From Arthrobacter sp. YD4 (GTDB lineage Bacteria; Actinomycetota; Actinomycetes; Actinomycetales; Micrococcaceae): a DNA stretch of 64,000 nt. Location of the stretch: NCBI RefSeq assembly GCF_030410515.1, contig NZ_JAUHHD010000002.1, positions 413,419 through 477,418 on the forward strand. The letters are read 5' to 3'. Shown in pieces: positions 50,336 to 58,685 of the stretch; the first letter of the stretch is position 1, and each line of letters opens with the position of its first letter. The notes beneath the pieces are model-generated. The model did no database searches. It was not told the origin of the DNA and saw only the letters and a list, made by a program, of their open reading frames with translations. Made by a program: the position numbers and the translations under genes.

Positions 50336-51627
50336 GGCTTCACTCCCGCGAGGACTGGGTCGCCTGTGTCGCGAGCTGTGACGCCAGGATCCTCGGCCAT
50401 TACCTCCGGGCCGTCGGGATCCGCCTCATTCCGGTCCGCCGCGGTGCGAGGCAACCACGCCGTGACGCTGAAGCTCCGCGCATCCCTGGTTGTTTCGAGG
50501 CGCCCGCCGGCCGCTGCGGCCCGGGCCCGCATCCCCGGTATCCCGTGCCCCGCCCGTTCCGGTCGCTGCCCGCCGTCGTCGGGACCCAGCGTGGAAAGAA
50601 CACGCAGCTCCACGCCGTCGTTGTCCCAGTCCAGGGTGAGGTCGGCGCCTCGGCTCCGGTCCCCGTGTTTGAAGGCGTTGGTCAGGCTCTCCTGGGCGAG
50701 GCGAACGATGGCCTGTCGCCGGTGCCCGTCCACCGGCCACGGCGCACCCGTCTCCCGGAGCCTGACCTGCAGGCCGCTGTCACCCAGCCGGCGCGCGAGG
50801 TCCCGCAGTTCCGACCCGGGGTGGGACGCGGGGCAGGCCGGTGCCGGCGAGAACTGCTCGACCAGGCGGCGGGTTTCGACCAGCGCGGTCCGGGCGGATT
50901 CGGAGATGACCCCGGCGGCCCGGTCCACAGCCTCGGGTTCCGTCCGGTGGATGAAGCGCATCCCGTCGGCCTGGCTGACGATAATGGTCAGCGAGTGGGC
51001 CAGGACGTCATGCAGCTCGGAGGCGATGCGGTTGCGTTCCTGTTCGACGGCGAGTTCCGTGGCGGTCAGGCGGAGCCGTTCCTCCGCGGCCTTCTGCGCC
51101 CGCTGGCTCCGGGAGGCCCGCTTCATGGCCGTACCGGCGGCGCAAGCGGCGAGATTCAGTGCGGCGAAGGCCCCGAAAATCAGGAAAGCGTACGTCAATG
51201 TCCGCAGGGGTCCCCGCCCGTAGATCTGGGTGCCGAAGACGAAGTTGATCCAGGTCTGGTCGGTGAACCAGGTGGCCGTGACGAGGCCGGCGGACACGAC
51301 CGCGGCCGCCGCCGGGACCCATCGGCTCCGCTGCCCCCACCCCAGGACCGCGAAGAACAAAGCCACGGGCACCACCGCGTAGTTCAGGACCCCGGACTGG
51401 AAGACGAGCGGGAAGACCCTGAGGCACTGCAGCGTCAGCCCGACCAGGACCAGGCCGAGGGCCGCCGCCGGGAGCAGCTCCGCCACCGCCACCGCCGTGA
51501 CCAGCGCCAGCAGCAGCGCACTCTTCTGGTCGAAGTGGCGGTCCTCCAGGACGGCCAGCGCCAGGATCAGCACCATGGCCGTGGCAGGCGCGGCGAGCAC
51601 CCTCAGGGACGGGATCTTTGTGAACAT
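50332..51627 (-). CDS. HisKA_3-type sensor histidine kinase
   Basis: A 431-residue NarL-partner kinase. The N-terminal half has about six hydrophobic helices (to about residue 165) and no extracytoplasmic sensor loop of note. A coiled-coil segment leads to the phospho-acceptor His in RIASELHDVLAHSLTII (about residues 200-216). The HATPase_c region includes RLAQESLTNAFKHG and GHGIPGMRARA. It is the first gene of the two-component operon. Without GAF or heme domains it is not a DosS-type oxygen sensor; it more likely senses the membrane or a dissolved ligand. Confidence 0.9.
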   Translation of the reverse strand: MFTKIPSLRVLAAPATAMVLILALAVLEDRHFDQKSALLLALVTAVAVAELLPAAALGLVLVGLTLQCLRVFPLVFQSGVLNYAVVPVALFFAVLGWGQRSRWVPAAAAVVSAGLVTATWFTDQTWINFVFGTQIYGRGPLRTLTYAFLIFGAFAALNLAACAAGTAMKRASRSQRAQKAAEERLRLTATELAVEQERNRIASELHDVLAHSLTIIVSQADGMRFIHRTEPEAVDRAAGVISESARTALVETRRLVEQFSPAPACPASHPGSELRDLARRLGDSGLQVRLRETGAPWPVDGHRRQAIVRLAQESLTNAFKHGDRSRGADLTLDWDNDGVELRVLSTLGPDDGGQRPERAGHGIPGMRARAAAAGGRLETTRDARSFSVTAWLPRTAADRNEADPDGPEVMAEDPGVTARDTGDPVLAGVKP

Positions 51628-51776
51628 GCCCCCACCCTAAGCAGGGCCGGGCGCCGTTCTACCGCTCCGCGGCGCGAGTTCCACCCGCCGGATGACCAAG
51701 TTCAGCCGCAGGGATGAGTTCCGGCGGGCCCGCGTCGCCGCTGTGCACCGCCGTCGTCCGCCGTTTGGCGCAGGCC

Positions 51777-52532
51777 TCAGCCCGCGGGCAGCCGGTAGAC
51801 CGAGACGTGGCTTCGGGAGTCCGCCGTGAAGTCGCTCCGGTCCCAGTCCGCCCAGCGGGATTCCAGTTCGAAGCCGGCCAACCGGGCCATTAGGTCCAGC
51901 TCCGCCGGCCAGATGTACCGGTGCGGCGTGCGGCCCATCCGAGCGTCGCGGCCGCCGGAAACGTCCGGATCGAACCGCACATGGTGCGAGACCACCAGCT
52001 GTTGGAGCACGTCATAGGTGTCCACCAGCAGGTAGCCGGGCTCGCTGACCTCCACCGTCGCCCCGCGGCCGGGCGGCAGCGAGCGCAGCTGAGGCACCCA
52101 GAGTTCGACGACGAAGCATCCGCCGGGGGCCAAATGCCGAGCGGCGTTCCGGAAGCACCGGACCTGCTCCTCCTGCGTCAGGAGGTTGGAGATCGTGTTG
52201 AAGACCAGGAAGGCCAGGGCGAACCCCTCCCCCGCCGAGGCCTCCACCATGTCACCCCGCACGACGGGAATCTCCTGCGGGCCGGCCTTCTCTCGGAGCC
52301 TTGCGATCATGGCGTCGGAGAGCTCGATGCCGGTCACCGGGACGCCGGCCGCGGCCAGCGGAAGGGCCACCCGGCCGGTTCCGATTGCGAACTCGACGGC
52401 GCGTCCCCCGGCGGCAAGTTCCGCAAGGACCTCGACCGTCGGCTCGAGCACCTCCGGGGCGAACATCCCCTCGCCGGGTGTGTCATAGCGGGAGGCGGCG
52501 TCGGCGTCCCAGAGCTGCTGCTGGTTGATCAT
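51777..52532 (-). CDS. Class I SAM-dependent methyltransferase
   Basis: A 251-residue methyltransferase. The SAM-binding loop is AVEFAIGTGRVALPLAAAG (about residues 45-63), followed by VTGIELSDAMIARLREK, the acidic residue of motif II, and FLVFNTISNLLTQEEQV (motif IV region). The C-terminal part is typical of small-molecule methyltransferases. Acceptor unknown. It stands alone between the two-component system and IS copy 2, with its start 77 bases from the repeat arm flanking the IS. Confidence 0.87.
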   Translation of the reverse strand: MINQQQLWDADAASRYDTPGEGMFAPEVLEPTVEVLAELAAGGRAVEFAIGTGRVALPLAAAGVPVTGIELSDAMIARLREKAGPQEIPVVRGDMVEASAGEGFALAFLVFNTISNLLTQEEQVRCFRNAARHLAPGGCFVVELWVPQLRSLPPGRGATVEVSEPGYLLVDTYDVLQQLVVSHHVRFDPDVSGGRDARMGRTPHRYIWPAELDLMARLAGFELESRWADWDRSDFTADSRSHVSVYRLPAG

Positions 52533-52608
52533 CCCGCCACTATTGCACCCGGAACCCCGGTCCGGAAGGAAGCTGGGCGTTCCCGGACAGCCCTTCAGCG
52601 CCCGCCGC

Positions 52609-52645
52609 TTCGACGGTTCCCTGCCGGATAGACGCTCAGACGGTA
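52609..52645. repeat. Left arm of the palindromic repeat flanking IS copy 2
   Basis: Same 37-base element as 47108-47144 with two substitutions, preceded by unrelated sequence. Its inverted partner is at 54179-54215. The arms together would form a roughly 74-base hairpin if the IS were removed. Confidence 0.65.
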
Positions 52646-52649
52646 TGTA

Positions 52650-53696
52650 TCAAGCTGTTTGTGACAGCTGGGTGGTTGTTTTGTGGTTGATGCCGGCCGG
52701 GGAGGGGGCTCCGGGCGCGGTGGGTTTGCGGCGGTATCGATGCGGGTTGCGGTTGTAGCAGGCGTCGAGGGTTGCCTGCCGCTGACTGCGTGCCTGCTCG
52801 ATGTGTCCGTGGTGGACGGTGTCGGGGGTGTAGTAGTTCAGGCCGCTGTGGCGGTGGTTGGTGTTGTAGTCGGTGAAGAACGCAGCCATGTGGTCCCGGG
52901 CGTGGTCCAGGTCTGCGAATCTGCGGGGGAAGTCGAGGTCGTATTTGACGGTCTTGAACAGGGACTCGGAGTAGGGGTTGTCATCGGAGACCCGGGGCCG
53001 GGAATAGGAGAGCTCGATGCCCAGGGCCCGTGCAAGGTCCAGGGTGGTGCCGGCCCGCATGGGCGCCCCGTTATCGGCGTGCAGAACCCTGGGGCTGTGT
53101 TGGTTTCCGGTGACGGCGTCCTGGATCAGGGCGGCGGCCAGGGCGGCTGTCTCGGTGTGTTCGACCCGATGCCCGACGACCTTGCGGGAGTAGACATCCA
53201 TGATCGTGTAGAGCCGGTAGGTGTGGTTGCCCGGCCCGTGGAGCATCGTGATGTCCCAGCTCCAGAGCTGGTTCGGGGCGTCCGCGTTCAGGACGGGTTT
53301 GACCCGTTGCCGGGAACCGGTGGCGTTGCGCTGTTTCCGGCGGTCCCCGTTCTGCCCGTGCGCGGCCACGATCCGGTGCGCTGAGGCGATCGAGAAAGAA
53401 CAGTGACCGGTGTCCAGCATCCGGTAGTAGGCCTGGCTGACCGAGAGGTTCCCGTAGTCCTCGGAGTTGAGCCGTTCCATGAATTCCTCCGCCTCGGCCG
53501 TGCTGATCCGGTTCGGGTAGGCCCGGCCCTTATGCGGGAGGGTGATCCCGGCGGGGATGGAGGGTTTCAGATGCCGGTACCAGGTGGTGCGGTGAAGACC
53601 CAGCAGGGCGCAGGTTTTCACCGCTGACCAGCCGGCCGAGACCAGATGCCCGGCAAAGGTCAGGGCGATTCCTTTCCAGACTTTGGGATCAACCAT
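52650..53696 (-). CDS. IS3-family transposase OrfB, copy 2
   Basis: 348 residues, identical to OrfB of copy 1, with all three DDE residues present, so this copy is expected to be equally active. It overlaps orfA of copy 2 by 37 bases. Confidence 0.92.
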   Translation of the reverse strand: MVDPKVWKGIALTFAGHLVSAGWSAVKTCALLGLHRTTWYRHLKPSIPAGITLPHKGRAYPNRISTAEAEEFMERLNSEDYGNLSVSQAYYRMLDTGHCSFSIASAHRIVAAHGQNGDRRKQRNATGSRQRVKPVLNADAPNQLWSWDITMLHGPGNHTYRLYTIMDVYSRKVVGHRVEHTETAALAAALIQDAVTGNQHSPRVLHADNGAPMRAGTTLDLARALGIELSYSRPRVSDDNPYSESLFKTVKYDLDFPRRFADLDHARDHMAAFFTDYNTNHRHSGLNYYTPDTVHHGHIEQARSQRQATLDACYNRNPHRYRRKPTAPGAPSPAGINHKTTTQLSQTA

Positions 53697-54106
53697 TCGG
53701 GCCGGCCCGGTTCCGGCTCCGGAAGGTGCGAGTCCGTTGCCGCCGCGCTCCTGGCCATCGCGTCCAAGAGCGCGGAAGCTTTTCCCAGAATGTCCACCGC
53801 GGCCTCGGACCGGGCCAGTTTGGCCTTGAGGATCTCGTTCTCTCTCAAGACCCGTTTGAGCTGTTGTTTATCTCCGGCGTTCAAGCGCTGGTCCTCACTT
53901 CCTGGCGCGGCATTGGATCTCAACTCCCCGGCCTCGCGCTGACGGACCCAAAGTCGGAGAGTGCCCTCCGTGATACCGACCGCCCTGCTGAACGCGGTCT
54001 TCGAACCGCGTTCAAGGCACTTGTCGTACTCCTCCAGAATCGCGTGCTTCTGCGCGAGAGTGAAGTGGCTCCGCCGGGATCGACGGGAAGGGATCACAAA
54101 ATCCAT
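53660..54106 (-). CDS. IS3-family transposase OrfA, copy 2
   Basis: 148 residues from the ATG at 54106, identical to OrfA of copy 1. The sequence upstream of the start stays identical to copy 1 as far as the right end of the element, then diverges in the flanking arm. Confidence 0.9.
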   Translation of the reverse strand: MDFVIPSRRSRRSHFTLAQKHAILEEYDKCLERGSKTAFSRAVGITEGTLRLWVRQREAGELRSNAAPGSEDQRLNAGDKQQLKRVLRENEILKAKLARSEAAVDILGKASALLDAMARSAAATDSHLPEPEPGRPEWLIPKSGKESP

Positions 54107-54178
54107 CACGGACCTTTCCCCGCCCCGAACGCCCGGCCGTGAACGACAAGCAAACCTGTCACACAACAGCCTGACACA

Positions 54179-54215
54179 CAGGGCAGAAGCGTCGATTCCG
54201 CGGGGAACCGTCGAA
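54179..54215. repeat. Right arm of the palindromic repeat flanking IS copy 2
   Basis: Inverted partner of 52609-52645; on the minus strand it begins TTCGACGGTTCCCC. Compared with 48678-48714 it shows about five differences over 37 bases, while the adjoining IS bodies match. About 80 unremarkable bases follow before the GH65 stop. Confidence 0.65.
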
Positions 54216-54298
54216 ACGGGCACGAGGAGTGAGCGTACAGCGGCGCGAGGGGCAGATGCGAGGAAGTGGGCGCCGGGAGGAGCTAGCCTCCCGCTCCC

Positions 54299-56629
54299 CT
54301 ATCCCGCCGCGTGGATCACCGGGATGGACGCCGTCGCCGGGCCGGGGAAGACCGTGGGCTCGGGGCTCTCCACCGGCTGCACTGGGAAGGACACGGCGTC
54401 GGTCCCCACGGTGCGGCGTTCACCGCGGACGTCGACCTCCAGCGGGCCGCCCTCGACCATGGCCAGCCGCAGTTCCCGGTGGTCCAGCTGCACGTGCAGC
54501 AGGCCGCCGCGGAGCTTCAGGTGGAAGTCCAGGGAATCCCATTCGGCGGGCAGCCGCGGATCGAAGTACGGCACCTCGCCCTGGTCCCGGAGGCCGGCGA
54601 AACCGCTGACCAGCGAGCTCCACACGCCACCGGTCGAGGCGATGTGGACGCCGTCGATCGTGTTGCCGTGAGTGTCGTCCAGGTCGATGTAAACAGCGTG
54701 CAGGAAGTGGTCCAGCGCGGCCTTGCCGTAGCCCACTTCGGCCGCCATGATCCCCTGCACACAGGCGGACAGGGTGGAGTCCCCGGTGGTGATCGGGTCG
54801 TAGAAGTCGAACGCCCGGCGCTTCTCCTCGGCGCTGAAGTCCTGCCACTGCAGGAACATCGCCAGCACCGTGTCCGCCTGCTTGAGCACCTGGTGCCGGT
54901 AGATCACCAGCGGGTGGAAGTTCAGCAGCAGCGGGTACTTCGAGCGCGGGGTGTTCCAGTCCCACGGCTCCAGGGTCATGAAGTCGTTGTCCTGGGAGTA
55001 GACCTGCAGGTCGCCGTCGTAGGGCAGGTGCATCCGGTTGGCGGCCTGCTCCCACAGTTCGCGCTCGGCGTCGTCGATCCCCGGGTGGTCCAGCGCCGCG
55101 GCGGCACGCAGGTTAAAGCGCGCCATGACGTTGGTGTAGAGGTTGTCGTTGACGACGGCTGTGTACTCGTCCGGGCCAGTGACGCCGTGGATGTGGAACA
55201 GCCCGTCCTTGCCGAAGAAGCCCAGCGAGGCCCACATGCGCGCGGTCTCGATCAGCAGCTCGGAGCCTTGGGTTTCGCGGAAGGCCGCGTCCCCGCTGGC
55301 CCAGATGTAGCGGTTGGTGGCGAAGGCGATCGCGGCGGCGATGTGGAACTGGGCGGTGCCGGCGGCGTAGTAGGCACTCGCTTCCAGGCCGTTGATGGTG
55401 CGCCACGGGAAGAGCGCGCCGTCCACGCTGAGTTCCTTGGCCCTGACCCGCGCCTCGGGCAGCAGGTCGTGCCGGAATTCCAGGACCTGCCGGGCGTTGT
55501 GCGGGGTCGTGTAGGTCAGGTACGGCAGGAGGTAGACCTCCTGGTCCCAGAAGTAGTGCCCGTCGTAGCCGGAGCCGGAGACGCCCTTGGCCGGGATGCC
55601 GGCGACGTCGGCGCAGGCCGTGGCCTGGGCCAGCTGGAAGAGGTTCCAGCGGATGGCCTGCTGCAGCTCGGACCGGCCGCCCACCACGATGTCGCTGGTG
55701 GTCCAGTACTCGCGGTAGTGCGCCTCGCTCTGGGCGAAGATGTCCGCCACCGGCAGCAGTTCGCGCTCGGCGGTTTCCGCCGGGTCCTCGTCGGTGCCGC
55801 GGGCCACGGCGTAGCTGACGCTCTTCTCCAGCCGGAACGGCTGGTCCGGGCTGACGGCCAGGACGTAACGGACGCTGCTGTCGTCCTGGTCCACCTGGGT
55901 GTCGAAGGGCTGGACGTTGGCGGAGGTCCAGTGGTCCACGGCCATGCCCAGCCGCTGCCGGGACTCCGCGGCCTCCCAGGAGAGGCGCAGCGAGCCGTCG
56001 CCGCCGTCGAGCCGGAGCGGCAGCAGCACGCGTCCGGCGTGCCGGCCGGCGCGGCGCGGGTCGTGGGCGGAGTGGTCCTCCACCGGCTGGTCCTGGCGGT
56101 TGACGACGGCGGAGGTCACGTCCGCGGAGATCTCGCGGTCGGCGGAGACCTCCAGCGAGATACCGAGGGTGCCGCGGGCCTGATAGCCCACGGCGCGGCG
56201 TTCGGTGGTGGTTACCGTGGACCCAGACCGGCACTGCCAGACGATCCGGCACTCGTAAATGCCGGTAGCAAAGTCCACGCTGCGCCGGTAGTCCAGGACC
56301 GTGGACTCCTCCAGGCTGAGCATCTCGCCGTCGATCACCACCGCGAAGTTGTTGGCATCGGGGATGTAGAGGATCCGCTGGCCGGTGCGGGCGAAGCCAT
56401 AGGCGTTCTCCGCGTGCTTGATGTCCCAGATTTCGTGGAAGCCGTTGATGAAGCTGCCGGGCAGTTCGGCGTCGGCGGCGGCCCAGTGCGCGCCGCGGAT
56501 ACCGAGGTGGCCGTTGCCGAGGCTGAACAGGGTCTCCAGGGTGCCGGCGTTGCCGGGGACGTGGGCGGTCTCCACGAGTTGCCAGGGGTCGTTGGGGAAC
56601 CTGGCGCGGTCCGAGGTGATGAGAGCCAT
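54299..56629 (-). CDS. GH65 family glycoside phosphorylase (maltose/trehalose/kojibiose type)
   Basis: A 776-residue GH65 enzyme of normal length. The N-terminal beta-sandwich contains ETLFSLGNGHLGIRGAHW (about residues 29-46). The (alpha/alpha)6 barrel carries DQEVYLLPYLTYT and the general-acid Glu in GVTGPDEYTAVVNDNLYTNVM (about 486-506). The phosphate-binding-type segment GDSTLSACVQG is near 612-622. It should release beta-glucose-1-phosphate from an alpha-glucosyl disaccharide. The ATG at 56629 has an AAGGA site. It lies 59 bases downstream of beta-phosphoglucomutase, the next enzyme in the pathway, with a LacI regulator first in the run. Confidence 0.9.
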   Translation of the reverse strand: MALITSDRARFPNDPWQLVETAHVPGNAGTLETLFSLGNGHLGIRGAHWAAADAELPGSFINGFHEIWDIKHAENAYGFARTGQRILYIPDANNFAVVIDGEMLSLEESTVLDYRRSVDFATGIYECRIVWQCRSGSTVTTTERRAVGYQARGTLGISLEVSADREISADVTSAVVNRQDQPVEDHSAHDPRRAGRHAGRVLLPLRLDGGDGSLRLSWEAAESRQRLGMAVDHWTSANVQPFDTQVDQDDSSVRYVLAVSPDQPFRLEKSVSYAVARGTDEDPAETAERELLPVADIFAQSEAHYREYWTTSDIVVGGRSELQQAIRWNLFQLAQATACADVAGIPAKGVSGSGYDGHYFWDQEVYLLPYLTYTTPHNARQVLEFRHDLLPEARVRAKELSVDGALFPWRTINGLEASAYYAAGTAQFHIAAAIAFATNRYIWASGDAAFRETQGSELLIETARMWASLGFFGKDGLFHIHGVTGPDEYTAVVNDNLYTNVMARFNLRAAAALDHPGIDDAERELWEQAANRMHLPYDGDLQVYSQDNDFMTLEPWDWNTPRSKYPLLLNFHPLVIYRHQVLKQADTVLAMFLQWQDFSAEEKRRAFDFYDPITTGDSTLSACVQGIMAAEVGYGKAALDHFLHAVYIDLDDTHGNTIDGVHIASTGGVWSSLVSGFAGLRDQGEVPYFDPRLPAEWDSLDFHLKLRGGLLHVQLDHRELRLAMVEGGPLEVDVRGERRTVGTDAVSFPVQPVESPEPTVFPGPATASIPVIHAAG

Positions 56630-56688
56630 GGTGGGGGTCCTTCTGGGGCGGAGGGTCTGGTGCGGGTGGGGTGGGTGGCGGCTGCGGG

Positions 56689-57432
56689 CTAGAGCAGCTC
56701 GGCGAGGTCGCTGACCACGAGGGTGGCGCCGGCGTCGAGCAGGGTCTGGCGGCCCGCTCCCCGGTCCACGCCGATGACCGAGTGGAAGCTCCCCGCGCTT
56801 CCAGCCTGGACACCGGAGACGGCATCTTCGACAACGATGCATTCCTCGCTCGGCAGCTCCAGGAGCCGGGCCGCGTACTGGTACGTGGCCGGGCTGGGCT
56901 TGCCGGGCAGGCCTTCGGAGAGGGCGACGACGCCGTCGACCACCACCGGGAAGTAGTCCGAGAGTCCCGCGGCCTTCAGCACCGGGACCGCGTTGCGGGA
57001 GGAGGAGACGACGGCGAGCTTGAGTCCGCGCTGGAGGGCGGCCTCGATGAAGCGCACCGAGCCCTCGTAGGGCTGCACGCCGCCGGCGGCGACGATGTCG
57101 TTGAACACCTTGTTCTTGCGGTTTCCCAGCCCGTGCACGGTGTCGTGGGCCGGGTCGTCGTCGGCCGGGCCCTCGGGCAGCACGATGTCCCGGGAGGCCA
57201 GGAAGTCGCGGACGCCGTCGAAGCGGGGCTTGCCGTCGATGTGGTCGAAGTAGTCGCTCTCCCGGTAGGCCTGCGCCCCGGGGACGTCCTTGAGGTACCC
57301 GTTGAAGAGTTCCTGCCAGGCGCGCTCGTGGACCACCGCGGTGGGTGTCAGCACGCCGTCGAGGTCGAAAAGGACGGCGGAGGCGCCTGCGAAGGCGTCG
57401 GCCGGCAGGGCCTCGGGGGAAGTGGCAGTCAT
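56689..57432 (-). CDS. pgmB: Beta-phosphoglucomutase
   Basis: A 247-residue HAD enzyme converting beta-glucose-1-phosphate to glucose-6-phosphate. Motif I is intact (VLFDLDGVLTPT, nucleophile Asp about residue 22 and acid/base Asp about 24). LAVVSSSRNAVPVLKAAGL is motif II, GKPSPATY provides the motif III Lys, and CIVVEDAVSGVQAG is motif IV. ATG at 57432 with a GGAAGG ribosome site. It is followed by the GH65 phosphorylase and preceded by the LacI gene. Compare the fused protein at 9293-12457, where the nucleophile position is Glu. Confidence 0.92.
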   Translation of the reverse strand: MTATSPEALPADAFAGASAVLFDLDGVLTPTAVVHERAWQELFNGYLKDVPGAQAYRESDYFDHIDGKPRFDGVRDFLASRDIVLPEGPADDDPAHDTVHGLGNRKNKVFNDIVAAGGVQPYEGSVRFIEAALQRGLKLAVVSSSRNAVPVLKAAGLSDYFPVVVDGVVALSEGLPGKPSPATYQYAARLLELPSEECIVVEDAVSGVQAGSAGSFHSVIGVDRGAGRQTLLDAGATLVVSDLAELL

Positions 57433-57517
57433 GGGTTCGGGTGTCCTTCCAGACGGATGTAGAGATTCGGGGGTGGAGCCGGGGGTCTGCTGTCCGGCCG
57501 CGGGGCCAGGAGTGTGG

Positions 57518-58543
57518 TCAGCGTCGTCGGCGGGTACTGCGCCGCTCCACCAGCTTGGTCTCGAGCAGGTGGACGGTGCGGGCCGGCGGTTCCGGCCGGA
57601 GCAGGCGCTCCACCAGCAGGTTCGCGGCGAAGGCGCCCTGGTCCGCGACCGGCTGGGCCACGGTGGTCAGGCCCAGGAACCAGCTCATTTGATGGTCGTC
57701 GATCCCGATGATCGAGACGTTTTTCGGCGCCGACATGCCCAGGTCACGCAGGGCCATCAGCGCACCGAAGGCCGTTTCGTCGCAGCCGGCGAACACGGCG
57801 GAGGGGAGCCTGCGGTTCTCGACCAGTTCGGTCATGGCCCGGCGGCCGCCCTCGATGCTGGAGCCGGCATCCAGGACCAGGTCCGGGTCCAGCGTCAGGT
57901 CGTGCTCCGCGAGCGCCCGTTCGAAGCCGCGGCGGCGGGCGTCCGCGGTGACCACGGTGCTCGACGGCGGCTCCGTGCCGGCCAGCATTGCCAGGTCCCA
58001 GTGGCCCAGGTCCAGGAGGTGGCCGGTGGCCTTCCGAGCCGCTTCCTCGTCGTCGATCCCGACGTTGTCCCAGGGCACGGACTGCATGCCCACGCTGGCG
58101 ACGGCGAGGCCGGATTCCTCCAGGGCCGCGACCTCGGCGGCGTCCAGCGCCACGTTCAGCAGCAGGACCCCGTCCACGCGCTGGGCCAGTCCGGCCAGGT
58201 CACCGAACAGCTTGCGCTGCACGCTGGGGCGGTTCCGGAGGCTGATCAGCACCGTGTCGTAGCCGCTGTCGGCGAAGACCTCCTCCGCGGCCTCGACGGC
58301 CTGGGCGAAGAACCACGCGGTTGCGGTGGGGACGATGATGGCGACGGCGCCGGTGGAGCCTCCGGCCAGGCGGGAGGCTGCGCTGGATGCGCGGTAGCCC
58401 AGCTTGCCGGCCGCGTCCGCGACCTTGGCCTGCGCCTTTTCGGACACATTGGGGAGGTTGCGGAGTGCACGGGAGACGGTGCAGATCGAGAGCCCGGAGA
58501 GGGCTGCCACGTCCTGGATGGTCACGCGCGGTGCCTTAGCCAT
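57518..58543 (-). CDS. LacI-family transcriptional regulator
   Basis: A 341-residue LacI/GalR repressor. The DNA-binding domain VTIQDVAALSGLSICTVSRALRN (about residues 7-29) and hinge helix ASSAASRLAGG are followed by a periplasmic-binding-protein-like effector domain. ATG at 58543; the upstream open frame covers the promoter and was rejected. It is first in a run with pgmB and the GH65 phosphorylase and probably regulates them and itself in response to the disaccharide or glucose phosphate. Operator-like palindromes lie just upstream at 58593-58619. Confidence 0.9.
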   Translation of the reverse strand: MAKAPRVTIQDVAALSGLSICTVSRALRNLPNVSEKAQAKVADAAGKLGYRASSAASRLAGGSTGAVAIIVPTATAWFFAQAVEAAEEVFADSGYDTVLISLRNRPSVQRKLFGDLAGLAQRVDGVLLLNVALDAAEVAALEESGLAVASVGMQSVPWDNVGIDDEEAARKATGHLLDLGHWDLAMLAGTEPPSSTVVTADARRRGFERALAEHDLTLDPDLVLDAGSSIEGGRRAMTELVENRRLPSAVFAGCDETAFGALMALRDLGMSAPKNVSIIGIDDHQMSWFLGLTTVAQPVADQGAFAANLLVERLLRPEPPARTVHLLETKLVERRSTRRRR

Positions 58544-58592
58544 GCGACACGGGCCTAGACCTTTCTCCCCAGCAAGTAGTGGGCCGATCAAA

Positions 58593-58619
58593 TTGGCCAA
58601 ATTAGAGTGTAAACGCTTA
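58593..58619. promoter_or_regulatory. Operator-like palindromes upstream of the LacI/pgmB/GH65 genes
   Basis: Two dyads lie 50-76 bases upstream of the LacI start: TTGGCCAA (58593-58600, perfect) and TAAACGCTTA (58610-58619, eight of ten positions symmetric about a central CG, the usual LacI-family operator centre). The segment is AT-rich compared with its surroundings. Assignment to the adjacent LacI protein is inferred. Confidence 0.45.
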
Positions 58620-58685
58620 TAAAAACAGGGCGCAAGTACCCGGATTCGGGCCATCGAATGGATTATCCGCCGGGCCCGGGCTCCG

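Larger units (their letters stand above)
52646..54178 (-). mobile_element. IS3-family insertion sequence, copy 2
   Basis: Same length, orientation and apparently the same sequence as copy 1 at 47145-48677. The identical stretch runs from about 52638 to 54183. With copy 1 it brackets 48715-52608 in direct orientation, so homologous recombination between the copies could delete or duplicate the secreted protein, two-component and methyltransferase genes. As with copy 1, it sits at the centre of a diverged palindromic repeat. Confidence 0.85.

Noticed and set aside
49682..51627. Two-component system considered as the local DevR/DosS pair
   Set aside because: The kinase has a multi-helix membrane sensor and no GAF or heme domains, and no box of the DevR type lies near it. 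It is an ordinary NarL-family pair.
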